This document shows, in pieces, positions 1 through 11,123 of a DNA stretch of 64,000 bases. The notes beneath the pieces were generated by a model. That model ran no database searches. It was not told the DNA's origin and saw only the letters and a list, made by a program, of their open reading frames with translations. Origin of the DNA: Lentinus brumalis (taxonomy: Eukaryota; Basidiomycota; Agaricomycetes; Polyporales; Polyporaceae); NCBI GenBank assembly GCA_001792895.1, contig MARA01000011.1:930001-994000 (forward strand), given 5' to 3'. The stretch's first letter is position 1. The number at the start of each line of letters is the position of its first letter. A program made the translations under genes and the position numbers.

Positions 1-296
1 GGCGATGCACTGCGGACGCGTACCTTCAGCAGTTGCTTGAGGAACGAGATGAAGTCCGCCCATTCGTGCACGTTGTCGAACGAGCTCAGGCACTTCTCCA
101 CCTGCTGGGTGTACTTCTTGTACTTCGGATCGGATGCATAACCGACGGGTGTGGTAGCTAAAGGAAGTCTCCCTCAGCCACTCGCGCGGTGCAAGTATCC
201 AGGCATGCGCTCACTTCCGTCACCTCCGCGTAGGGCATACCATGGGGATCTCTTCGACTCAGTGTTGGGGACCCTAGGTGAGCTTGCGGCAGACAT
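1..296 (-). CDS. DOP1: DOP1/Dopey, N-terminal part (runs off window start)
   Basis: The first two exons are visible: 215..296 and 24..157, joined in phase 1, with a GTACGCG donor just before the window edge. The protein starts MSAASSPRVP and reaches TTPVGYASDPKYKKYTQQVE and then HEWADFISFLKQLLK, the hallmark opening of Dopey proteins (a lysine/tyrosine stretch, then the EWADFI block about 25 residues on). Dopey proteins are very large peripheral proteins of Golgi and endosomes that act with the flippase regulator Mon2 in membrane traffic. Only about 71 residues are present, so nothing can be said about the rest. The ATG at 296 was chosen because it alone gives a short first exon whose phase fits the conserved second exon. 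Confidence 0.8.
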
Positions 297-623
297 GGAA
301 CGCCAGCAGACGGCAATGCGCCCGCGATGAGGAAGAGTGTGGTGGAGCGAGAGGTGTGGATGAACGCTTCCGGATTCAACGCTTCGAGCGCAGGGCGCGC
401 CGGGCGTCAACACGTGGCGCGACGATCTCTCGCACGCATACCTACGCGCGTCGGGCCAGGCAGCGACGATGACTACGATGACCACAACCATCGACCAAGG
501 CGAGCACACTGACATTACACTGATCGTACATGTACAGGTGAAATAGATAGCTGGCTACAAAGCATGCTCAGGTGAAAGTTCAAACTCATCCAAGTCCGTG
601 TACAGGTGCGGAATGGGAAGTGC
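297..623. other. Intergenic: DOP1 upstream region and 3' flank of the Ies4-like gene
   Basis: This stretch separates the start of DOP1 (leftward) from the end of the next leftward gene. The open frames on either strand are short, of odd composition, and do not splice into a recognisable protein. I see no clear TATA element or repeat. Confidence 0.5.
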
Positions 624-1963
624 TCAAGGGATGGCAGCAGTAGAGATCGGAATAGGAGTCGGCAGGTCTACAGAAGGTGTGCTGGGGACACTGCGTTTCT
701 TGAGTTGCGCGGAGATGCTCTCAGGCATTGCAGAGCCTGCGCGCGACGATGCAACGGTGGAGTGAGCGACACCATGCCTCGCGCCCCTACCCCTCCCACG
801 ACCTGTGCCGGATATGGATACACCAGAGAGTGTGGGCAAGGTGAGTCCAGCGCCGGACATGCCGTCTCCCCCGAGAGCCTGAGCAGCGGCCTGGGAGGCG
901 GCGACAGCATTCGCAAAATCGGATTCCTTCTCCCCGACCCAGGACTTCACAAACCAGCGACCGCCTGCGATGCCACGAATCTCTCGGTGAACTTGTCTCC
1001 ACTTGCGGACGGGCTTGCCACTCTTGTCCAGAGGGATAGACGGCGCAAATCCAGTGCCCATTTTCGGTGGGGGCTGGACCGGGAAAGGTTTGGAAGGGAG
1101 TGGGTATACAGGCAGAGGAACGCCTTCGAGGGGGGCGTCGTCCATAGCATGGTGCATAGCTGCGATATGTGACAAGGGTATGTCTGGCTCCGGAGATCCG
1201 TCATGGGGCACTGGGGATGATGCAGCCGTTCCGTAGGCTGTAACGAAGGTCGCATGAGCGCACGAACACATCTTCTACGGTGAACACGCACCTTCACTTG
1301 CAGTATCAATATCATCCTTGAGCATTGACACTGCCGTCTTCGGGATCCTATTGGAGGTTGATGAATGAAAGCGTATCCAGATATGAACAAGGGGACGTAC
1401 TTCGGTGCTTTCTTGCGACCACTGCGCTGCGAACCCTTGGGAGGGCCTGGCTTTTTCCTCGCAGGAGCTTGAGCGGCGGGACTTCCGCCAGCACCTATAG
1501 AAGGGTCCCAGACATCCGCGCTCGCGACCTGGGACGAAGTAGCCTCTGAAGGTGCAGTCTCAAACCAAGTCACTCCGGGCCCGGGGACTGGTTGCGCACC
1601 AGCTCTTCCACGACCTCGTCCACGGCCACCGCGTCCTCCTGCCCGACCGCGGCCGCCGCGTTTAGGAGGCGTCGCTGCAACAGGTGCCGTGACCTGCGCA
1701 GGTATTGCAGGCGCGGGCTTCACGGCCTCGTCATCGTCATCGTCAATGAGCTGGTCTTCCTCCTCGTCTTCGTCGTCGTCCTCGTCATCATCACTATCCG
1801 CCCGGCCATGTTTGCTTGATACAGAGCCAGCCTTGGAGCTTTCTGACTTGTTGTTCACCAGCAACTTGACGCGGAATTTCGAAGGAGCAGGGCGCGGCTC
1901 CGGTGACGCCTCGTCGTGAAGCGTAGAGATCTGAGGAGCGTCCATATCGACGTCTTCAGTCAT
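624..1963 (-). CDS. IES4: INO80 chromatin-remodelling complex subunit Ies4-like
   Basis: Three exons (1401..1963, 1292..1347, 624..1237) join in frame to about 410 residues. The N-terminus carries SKFRVKLLVNN, then an Asp/Glu tract, an RGG/GRG-rich tract around residues 120-140, and PGPPKGSQRS. The diagnostic block is PLDKSGKPVRKWRQ followed by FVKSW, matching the SGKP-RKW signature of the fungal Ies4 family (a small INO80 subunit). Ies4 helps INO80 slide and exchange nucleosomes and links it to checkpoint signalling. The protein is longer than yeast Ies4, with Gly/Arg and Ala-rich low-complexity arms. The middle exon is only 56 nt, but its reading (IPKTAVSMLKDDIDT) fits both flanking phases exactly. 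The family call rests on one short motif, so it is likely rather than certain. Confidence 0.65.
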
Positions 1964-2328
1964 GGCGTCGAGAGCGATATTGTAAGAGGGACACAAGAGT
2001 AGAGCCCAAGATGAAAGAGAGCCTGAGAGCACGCAAGGCCAGTGCCACAGCCAGAATCTGAACTGTTCCCGCAACAAGAGCGCTTGCCGACTTGGATTTC
2101 CTGGACGAAGCATATTACGTCAGCAGACATCCTATTCTTTCCGTCCAACCTCGGCCAAGGCAGGCAACGCTACGCCCAGGTTCACATCCCTTTCTCCTCC
2201 TGCCCTGGTGAGCATCCTCTCGCGTATCCTCCGCACCGGCTGCAAAATGCTCGACGTCCACTGAACACTCTTTTCTGCTCCAGGTAGTTCCCGCTTCCCT
2301 CCTTAGTCCAAGGGATTTCGCGGTCGGA
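1964..2328. promoter_or_regulatory. Shared divergent promoter region, IES4-like / ATP synthase subunit e
   Basis: 365 bp lie between the start codons of two genes that point away from each other, so both promoters must sit here or in 5' introns. Pyrimidine-rich stretches (CTTTCTCCTCCTGCC near 2190) are typical of fungal core promoters. I see no consensus TATA box. Confidence 0.4.
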
Positions 2329-2770
2329 ATGGCTTCCACCACAGTCAACGTATGTCGCGTCCTTGCTCCTTGCGCTCGCACATTGGCTGATCATGCTGCT
2401 AGGTTGTCCGGTACACTGCTCTTCTCGGAGGTGTCTTCTACGGCATCGTCCACCGTCGCTCACTACAAAAGGCGCACGACGCCGAGGTCAAGCACCATGC
2501 CATCCACGAGCGCGAGCACCTGATTGAGGAGGCTAAGGCGGCCTTCAAGAGGAAGCAGGAGGGTGGCAAGGATGGTGGTGAGTTCATCCTACTGCATGTC
2601 ATGACTCCCCTTCTCCTGACTGCAATCCGTCCGTCCCGCTACCTCGTACGACCGAATGCTTACCACCTGTCCTTCCTTCCTCCGCCCCGCACATAGTCGT
2701 TACCGACCCGGAAGACCCGCGGTTTGACCTGGAGAAGTTGATTGCGAAGTGGGAAGCAGACTCGCAGTGA
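2329..2770 (+). CDS. ATP21: Mitochondrial F1Fo-ATP synthase subunit e
   Basis: Exons 2329..2349, 2403..2577 and 2697..2770 give 89 residues. The start reads MASTTVNVVRYTALLGGVFY. A single membrane segment with a glycine motif at about residues 8-23 is followed by a charged helical domain (HRRSLQKAHDAEVKHHAIHE). It ends DPRFDLEKLIAKWEADSQ, as in fungal subunit e. This protein anchors the inner-membrane part of ATP synthase and drives dimer and oligomer formation that shapes cristae. Length and topology match the family (about 90 residues). The first exon holds only seven codons, common for such small genes in basidiomycetes. ATP23, which processes another ATP synthase subunit, is elsewhere in the window. 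Confidence 0.85.
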
Positions 2771-3277
2771 CGTGGACGCCTATCTGTACTCTTCCCCTAG
2801 AATGCAGGCCTATCCAGACATACCTTCACGCGCAGCTTAGCGCATCGAAGGCTTCGTGGACACGGCTGGCCTCCAATATGACTGGATAGCCCGTCGCAGC
2901 GCATCCCTATGTTATCTTCGCTGTTACCAGAGCCTCGTAATGCATGCGTATGTTTGTAATCTCCGCCTCTTCCGACTGCTGGAATGTCTCTGCTCGAGTG
3001 TCCCTCGTATTGAGCGTGAGATGAGATATGTACGTGAGCGCGAGCGACCAGGGTCTTCGCCTTAGGCCACCGTCGTTGTGACTTGTCCGTGACGTGTGGA
3101 AGGAACGCGTCTGTGACGCGACGCGAACGCCGGCGGATGGTGGCCCGTGGTTTCGGTTGGACGTCCTTTCTCCCAGCCACTCGCCTCGCCTCCATCCTCC
3201 ATCGCAACTCTGCGCGAACCTGCCTTGCTTCCACTGCCCGCGCGTACCTTTGTCTTGTCTCAGACAACCTCCACACG
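2771..3277. other. Intergenic: 3' of ATP synthase subunit e, 5' of RbAp-like gene
   Basis: About 500 bp contain the end of one rightward gene and the promoter of the next. Candidate frames on both strands are short and do not splice to anything recognisable. The last 80 bp before 3278 are CT-rich (TGTCTTGTCTCAGACAACC), a usual fungal start-site context. Confidence 0.4.
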
Positions 3278-5077
<1,800 letters not shown>

Positions 5078-5294
5078 AGGGATGAATGGTGGTTGAAGGA
5101 CGAGGGTGCTCACGATCTCATCTGTCACATCCGACATGTATATCTTGGCCTCTCCAGATCCCTTCACATGACAGCTCCGTGGTAAGCAAGATCCAAAGAC
5201 TAGGTTGAGTAGCATAAGTTACAGCAAAGTTTGTATGTTGTACAACGAGCGTGTCTCGTGCCGGCGTCCGCGGACGCGATCCATTATACCGTGA

Positions 5295-5603
5295 TCAGAG
5301 GATGAACAGACGGAGAAGCTCGAACAGCACTGGAACCGGCCGTCAGGAGACATGCAGCCACCACGGAGCATGACAGGACATACCTCCTCCGACGACAACA
5401 AATATGACGAGGCCCAAGGCCCAGAGGCTGATTGGGCTGCGTTTTGCGAGGCGCTCCTGGCGAGAGGGCTTGACGGGGTTCTTGCCCGCGCGAGCCTTTT
5501 CCGCGAACTGGGAGTTCCGCTTGCGCAACTCGAACTCGGTGGGCTACGCGGACGCGCATCAGTCACGCGTGTGCGCGGTGCCGAGGAGGGACAGACGGAC
5601 CAT
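5295..5603 (-). CDS. YSY6: Ribosome-associated ER membrane protein, RAMP4/SERP1 (Ysy6-like)
   Basis: Exons 5601..5603 (only the ATG), 5384..5543 and 5295..5329 give 65 residues. The body reads RKRNSQFAEKARAGKNPVKP, then RLAKRSPISLWALGL, and the tail IFVVVGGVLFELLRLFIL after splicing. This is the classic small tail-anchored protein of the translocon: a basic cytosolic stretch with one C-terminal membrane helix (about residues 40-62). SERP1 proteins bind the Sec61 translocon, stabilise new membrane proteins and are induced by ER stress. The last intron joins GGA-G to TG-CTG and restores a complete membrane helix, which supports the model strongly. The single-codon first exon has a weak donor (GTCCGT), so the true start could lie in another upstream exon. 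Confidence 0.82.
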
Positions 5604-5803
5604 AATACTAGTACTGCGTATGAGAGGGGATAAGGAGCGACTGGGTTGGGATAGATGGGGGGCTGTCGCGTGTCAGTATACGTGGTGGGCGCCACACGTC
5701 GAGACGGCGCATCGTCGGCCGGTGTTTGGCCGTGTGTGCCAACGGCTTCCGTTTCTAACATGCGCAAACAACGCCTTCATCTGCTCCGCGATCTCAGGCT
5801 TGC

Positions 5804-6871
5804 ATGGCAAAGTCCGCGAAGAAGGGCTCCCTCAAGGCCGCGCTCTCCTCCCACCAGGCGCGCCTCAAGAAGAAGCAGGACGCCGCGCACGCAGCCCAGC
5901 ACGCAGACCGCGCAAAGGCCGCCTCCGCCGCCCAGGGCAAAGGAAAGGCAAAGGCGGCCGCCGCGTCGAGTGCCCCTCCGACTGTCCCGTTCCAGCCCAC
6001 CGACAGAATCCTCCTCATCGGCGAAGGCAACTTTTCCTTTGCGCGCGCCCTCGTCTCCTCTCCTCCGGCTTCTCTGGAGTTCCTGCCGCCGTCCAACGTG
6101 ACGGCGACTGCGTACGATACGGAAGAGGAGTGCTGCTCTAAATACCCAGAGGCGGTTGAGATAATCGCCGAGCTGCGCGCCAAAGGCGTCCAGGTGCTCT
6201 TTGGTGTCGATGCGACAAAGCTTGAACGTTGTCCCTCTCTGAAAGGGAGGAAGTACGACCGCATCGTCTGGAATTTTCCTCACGCAGGTCAGCAAAGACG
6301 TCGCTCAGCACATCTCTCAGGCGGGTTACTGATGTATCGTCTCCAGGGAAGGGCATCACAGACCAGGACAGGAACATTCTGTCCAACCAGCTGCTGATTC
6401 TGGGCTTCCTACGGTCTGCCGCCCCCTTGCTGGTCTCGGGACCAACACCCATTGTCCACAAGGCTCGCAAGCCAAAACGCGACCCTGGGGACGACTCTGG
6501 AGACGATGGCGGTCCGGACGAGGAAAAAATGGAAGACGTTCCCCAGAGACCTCGAGGCACAATCCTCATTACGCTGAGGAACGTGCCTCCGTACACACTA
6601 TGGTACAGTACCCAGCCTTCCGTTTACTTATCAGACTTGCTGAGACTCGATCATTAGGAACGTACCCAAACTTGCGAAGAATCCTCCGCCCCCCACATCG
6701 TCCGGGCAGACGCCGAATCCGAAGTACACCCAGCTACGGTCGTTCGTCTTCCATCGTCAGTTCTGGACAGGATACGAACATCGGATGACCAAAGGCGAAC
6801 GCGCTCACGGTCAAGGGAAGACAGGCGAAGGGGGAGAGGACAGGACATGGGAGTTTTGTCTGCAGGACTGA
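5804..6871 (+). CDS. BMT5: 25S rRNA (uridine-N3)-methyltransferase, BMT5-like
   Basis: Exons 5804..6287, 6347..6602 and 6658..6871 give 317 residues. After a Lys/Ala-rich nucleolar-type N-terminus (about 60 residues) comes RILLIGEGNFSFARAL, the SAM-binding loop of the BMT5/DUF2431 family, then VDATKLER and YDRIVWNFPHAGKGITDQDR, the family's substrate motif, completed exactly across intron 1. The enzyme methylates a uridine N3 in large-subunit rRNA in the nucleolus. A charged insert (about residues 215-235) and a C-terminal block with FVFHRQFWTGYEHRM close the protein. It overlaps nothing and follows the oppositely oriented SERP1 gene by 200 bp, so the two probably share a promoter. Confidence 0.9.
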
Positions 6872-7174
6872 TTGCTGCACACTCAACGGTCACGCCAAAC
6901 GCGTCGCGTCGACACCAACCGTATTACGACTCCGAGCTCGGGGCTGCCCAACTGCCCCAGCACGCCACACGGCGGCCGTTCGCATGCTGGCTCGGCGCGT
7001 GGCTCGATAGGACATGTCACGAATAGCTCGTGCTCCACCTCATGGACCCGCATGCACCGTCGATGTCGTCGTCATCACTGAGTAAACGTCGAGGACTCCT
7101 CATATACTTAAACTCACTTTTCCCTCTTGCGGGCAGCAACTGCCACTCATAACCTCGTCTGAACATCGTCCAGC
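6872..7174. other. Intergenic between BMT5 and the next rightward gene
   Basis: About 300 bp hold the BMT5 3' end and the promoter of the membrane-protein gene. No open frame here splices into a recognisable product and I see no repeat. Confidence 0.4.
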
Positions 7175-7915
7175 ATGTGGATCGCGCACTACGCTTCAGG
7201 TTTGCCTTTCGCCCGCTGATCAACGCATGCCGACATACTGAGTATGCCGCGCACGTAGGTCTCGTCGTGAAGCCCTTCGCCCCCAGAGTTCCCTTGTCTC
7301 TCCTAACTCTTGCGGGAGCTTTGCCCGACGTTATTTTTTTCCTCCTTCAGTTCTTCGGGATTGAGACATTCAACCTTGATGCCTCGCTGCTTCGGCATGG
7401 ATGCTTCCCATATTCGAATGACTATCCATACAGTCATTCCCTACTGGGGATGACAGTAGCAGGTACGTGCGAACTTCATCGTGAAAATTCTCCCCTTGCT
7501 CATCTTGTGCGAAGGGGTGGCCTTGGCTGCGTTGTACGGATACACCACCAGCAGGCTCGTTAGGTGGAAGGATCTAGCTGCCATCGTGGCCGCTTCAGCG
7601 AGTCACTTCCTACTCGAATGGCCGTCTCATCGCGCAGGTCTGTGTCCGAGAGCCATTGTGACACATCTTTGCTCATACGTCGTGTCAGACATCAAGATCA
7701 CTCCCCATGACTCTAACGCGCTCGGAGCGGGCACGTTCGACCACGCCGTCGTGACCTTCTTCGTCGAGTGCGCTATCTTCCTTGCTGGCCTCTGGGTCTA
7801 CACGGCCTTCGCGCCCATGACGACCAAGATTGGCTACAAGACGCACAGAAACCGTCTGCCCGGCATCGTTCTCTTCCTCATCGGCGCTCAGACTTACTTC
7901 TCCTTCGGATCGTGA
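7175..7915 (+). CDS. Multipass membrane protein of unknown function
   Basis: Exons 7175..7199, 7259..7462, 7515..7637 and 7689..7915 give about 192 residues. It opens MWIAHYASGLVVKPFAPRVP and shows at least four hydrophobic segments (PLSLLTLAGALPDVIFFLLQ; LLGMTVAGVALAALYG; DHAVVTFFVECAIFLAGLWV; LPGIVLFLIGAQTYFSF). Histidines sit in or beside membrane segments (DYPYSHSLLG, ASHFLLEWPSH), a pattern reminiscent of membrane-bound metal-dependent hydrolases, but this is only suggestive. The frame stops at TGA 7913..7915, which overlaps a good donor (GTGAGT at 7912). Past an acceptor at 7977 another convincing frame runs to 8070 but is one base out of phase (see findings), so the C-terminus is probably incomplete. 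The acceptor of intron 2 (GCGAAG) is unusual. Confidence 0.7.
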
Positions 7916-8388
7916 GTGATGCATCTGCATACTAATCGTCGGGTTTTCGGAAGCTGACACCGACGTCTCGTTTCAAGGCTCCGACTAATGAGACGCGTTG
8001 GGTGCATGCACCTCTCTTCCTGGGTCAGGTGCTTGCAAGCTGCTGGTTGCTGGGCAAGCTTGAGTCGTAAAGTTTGTCTCGAGCTGCAAGAAATCATCAC
8101 CTTCAGGAATGTACTAGTACTGTGCTGTTACATATAGCAATTGTCTTCACAAGCAGAGGAGTAGTCACCACCTCCGAGAGCGCAGACAGTTACTAAGTGG
8201 TAGGCGCTGGTAGTGCAGAATCCGGTCGCGTTCCGAGATTGCCGGACTCCGGGGTGAGGATCGTTCCCGGATTGCGGGGTAAGGTACATAAGGCTTGTCC
8301 TCCTCCCCTCGGTACTCCAACCTCCTCTGGGCTCGTACGACTCGTTTCTGAGTTTCTTGACTTGCAACTGGACTGTTGCACTCGCACA
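7916..8388. other. Intergenic, upstream region of isocitrate lyase
   Basis: The first 150 bp may hold the missing last exon of the preceding gene. The rest is the isocitrate lyase promoter, with two copies of a 19-bp GC-rich motif (annotated separately) and a TATA-like CATAAGG at 8287. There is no ATG on the plus strand between 8120 and 8388, so translation of the next gene starts at 8389 or later. Confidence 0.5.
8241..8284 (+). promoter_or_regulatory. Tandem 19-bp motif in isocitrate lyase promoter
   Basis: GCCGGACTCCGGGGTGAGG (8241..8259) recurs as CCCGGATTGCGGGGTAAGG (8266..8284), 15 of 19 bases identical, about 105-150 bp upstream of the start codon. Each copy contains CCGGA facing CGG, the half-site layout of Zn2Cys6 activators. 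In other fungi such activators (Cat8/FacB type) switch on glyoxylate genes on acetate or fatty acids. The link to this gene is inference from position. Confidence 0.45.
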
Positions 8389-10560
8389 ATGATACTCAGG
8401 ACAGCCCTCCGTGCACCCAGCCGTCGCCTCATCCCCTCAGGCTACCGCGCAATGAGCACCCTACCCTCTCTCCGACTCACACCCCCACGCCCGCGGAGGA
8501 GCAGGCCGAGTTCGACGCGCGCGTCGCGGACATGGAGGCCTTCTTCAGCTCGCCACGATTTGCGTCGCTGAGACGTCCGTACACCGCCGCTCAGGTCGCG
8601 TCGAAGCAGGGCTCACTCCCGGTGCTTCCTCTCCCGTCAACGCTCCTCGCGAACAAGCTCTACACGCTCTTCGACAATGCGGCGAAGGAGGGCAAACCGG
8701 TGCACACCATGGGTGCGATTGATCCCGTGCAAATGACACAAATGGCGCCGCACCAGGAGGTCGTGTATGTGAGCGGGTGGGCGGCTTCGAGTGTGTTGAC
8801 TACAGGGAACAACGAAGTTGGCCCGGATCTTGGGTGAGTGCCATGGAACCTTGAGGTTTGGTATGGTGTTCATCTCGCCTCTGTGCGGGCAGAGACTACC
8901 CATACACCACCGTCCCGAATCAGGTGCACCGGATCTTCCGTGCTCAGCAGTTGCATGACAAGAAGCATTATGATGAGCGTATGTTCGCAAGCCCGGAGGA
9001 CCGCGCGAAGATGCCATACATTGACTACTTGCGACCCATCATCGCCGATGCGGACATGGGGTGAGCCCTGACATCTGTCCCACTCGCGGCTGTGGATAGA
9101 CTGACTGAACTGGTACCCCACCTACACAGACATGGAGGCCCGTCCACCGTCATGAAGCTCGTCAAACTGTTCGCAGAGTCGGTACGCTCGCTTGCTCCGC
9201 TATGATGGACTCTCCATTCACATTCGACCCTTCAGGGCGCATCCGCCATCCACCTCGAAGACCAGCTCGTCGGCGGCAAGAAGTGCGGCCACCTCGCGGG
9301 CAAAGTCCTCGTACCCGCGTCCACGCACGTCTCGCGCCTCATCGCGGCCCGCTTCCAGCTGGACATGATGAAGTCGACGATGCTCCTCATCGCGCGCACC
9401 GACGCCGAGTCTGCGAAGTTGCTCTCGAGCACGGTCGATGTCGTGGACCACGAATTTATCAAGGGCGTGTCCTCGCCCGACCGTGCGCTCGCGGAGGTCA
9501 TCACCGCAGCAGAAGCGGAGGGAAAGACCGGCGCTGACATTGACAGGATTGAGGCGGAGTGGCTTGCCAGGAACCCGCTGTGCACGTTCGGGCAAGGTGA
9601 GCAGTGCCGTGCAGTTCATAGCGATCCCACACTCTGACGTGAACACAACCCTAGCCTTCGAGAAAGCGCTTGAGAAGTCGGGCGTAGCAGACAAGGCTGG
9701 GGCCCTGAAGGCCTTCAGGGAGGCTACTGACGGCAAGTCGATCACTGACGCCCGCGATATTGCCAAGGATATCGTAGGCGAGAACATCTTCTGGGACTGG
9801 GACTGTAAGCTCATTGCACATCATTTCATGCCTATGGGAGTACTGATGCTCATTGTAGTGCCCAAGACTCGCGAAGGCTATTACCACTACACCGGCGGTG
9901 TCGAGGCAGCGATCAAGCGAGAGCTCGCCTTCGCACCGTTCGCTGATATGATTTGGCTTGAGACCAAGCTCCCCGACCTCCAGCAGGCACGCTACTTCTC
10001 TCGCAAGATCCGAGAGAAGTACCCCGGCAAGTGCGTCTCTTTTGAGAACATCTGCGTGGTGCATCTACTTACGTCATTGTAGATGGTTCGTATACAACCT
10101 GAGCCCGAGCTTCAACTGGGCGGCGCAAGGCTTCTCGGACTCCGACTTGAAAAACTTCATCTGGGACCTTGGCAAGGAAGGGTAAGCACTGCCTCGTAAC
10201 GAAGTCCGACCGCACTCCCACCTGACACGCACTCCTCGTAGCTTCGTTCTTCAGCTTGTCTCGCTCGCAGGCCTGCACCTGAACGCAGTCACTGCTGCTG
10301 AGCTGGCTGCGCGGTTCAAGACCGACGGCATGCTCGCATATGTCAACTTGATCCAGAAAAAGGAGAAGGAGATCGGGTGCGACGTACTCACGCACCAGAA
10401 GTGGTACGCTACCGACGCCTGGCTATCATCACTGTAGCGATCTGCTGACGTTCTACGCAGGAGTGGCGCAAACTACATTGACCGCATCCTGACAGCTGTT
10501 TCTGCGGGCTCGTCGAGCACCTCCGCGATCGGCAAGGACTCGACAGAACACTCTTTCTAG
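8389..10560 (+). CDS. ICL1: Isocitrate lyase (apparent 1-nt deletion near the 5' end)
   Basis: Nine exons (8389..8833, 8893..9060, 9130..9181, 9236..9596, 9655..9804, 9859..10030, 10083..10181, 10242..10403, 10461..10560) encode the glyoxylate enzyme splitting isocitrate into glyoxylate and succinate. The catalytic loop [16 protein letters not shown] is complete, with active-site Cys about residue 191 counted from the ATG at 8532. [20 protein letters not shown] and [20 protein letters not shown] are also standard. From 8532 the frame yields 521 residues. The only upstream ATG (8389) opens [20 protein letters not shown], a presequence-like leader with a second ATG at 8452, but it is one base out of frame with [18 protein letters not shown]. 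One extra C in the C5 run 8482..8486 joins them. The C-terminus ends HSF, without a classic SKL peroxisomal signal. Confidence 0.93.
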
Positions 10561-11123
10561 TGGAGTCTCGGCGCGCAACGCTGCCAGATCTCGGAGAACA
10601 TATATCAATGTATTTGTTTGTATGCAATGCAATGCTATCTACGGGTGGAACTAATAATAATAACACATCGACTGGGGCAGCAGCGAGAAGGAATGATACG
10701 CAATACGGATATAGTAGGCGATGATGCGTGCAACTCATGCGAAAGTTCCGAACGTCAGACTGGACATAAGTACTAGTAGCTATGTATCGTAAAGAGCGTC
10801 AAAGATGATATACACCTGCACGCTTTAGGCGGCGGGTAACGGACTGGCAGGTAGAGCACGAAAGGGGTATGTCTGAGGCAAACGTTCCAGCGTCGAACCA
10901 AGACAAACATAAACTTCAAAGACCACCACCCCGCCCGCTCGACAGGCAAAACCGCGCTCATCCAAACCGAAGACTGCGTGCATATATGTATGTAACTCCG
11001 AACAGCAAATGAATATGATACGCTATAGGCATAGTTAGGATGACGACGACAGAGCAAGCAGGGACAATGAAGACGAATGACAGGCTGCGACGTGTGTGCG
11101 TGAGGAAGACGACGAGTGGCTGA
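10561..11123. other. Intergenic between two convergent genes
   Basis: Isocitrate lyase and the large unknown gene run toward each other and leave 563 bp of 3' flanks. The stretch is AT-richer than its surroundings, with AATAATAATAACAC near 10650 as a possible polyadenylation context. No gene is visible. Confidence 0.45.

Noticed and set aside
1560..1900. Trinucleotide-like runs (TCG/TCA) suggesting a microsatellite
   Set aside because: They encode the acidic and Gly/Arg tracts of the Ies4-like protein and are irregular.
5404..6141. Plus-strand frame of 245 codons
   Set aside because: Covers SERP1 in antisense and BMT5 in the wrong frame; composition is Arg/Ala/Pro noise.
9218..9814. Minus-strand frame of 198 codons
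   Set aside because: Antisense to isocitrate lyase exons 4-5.
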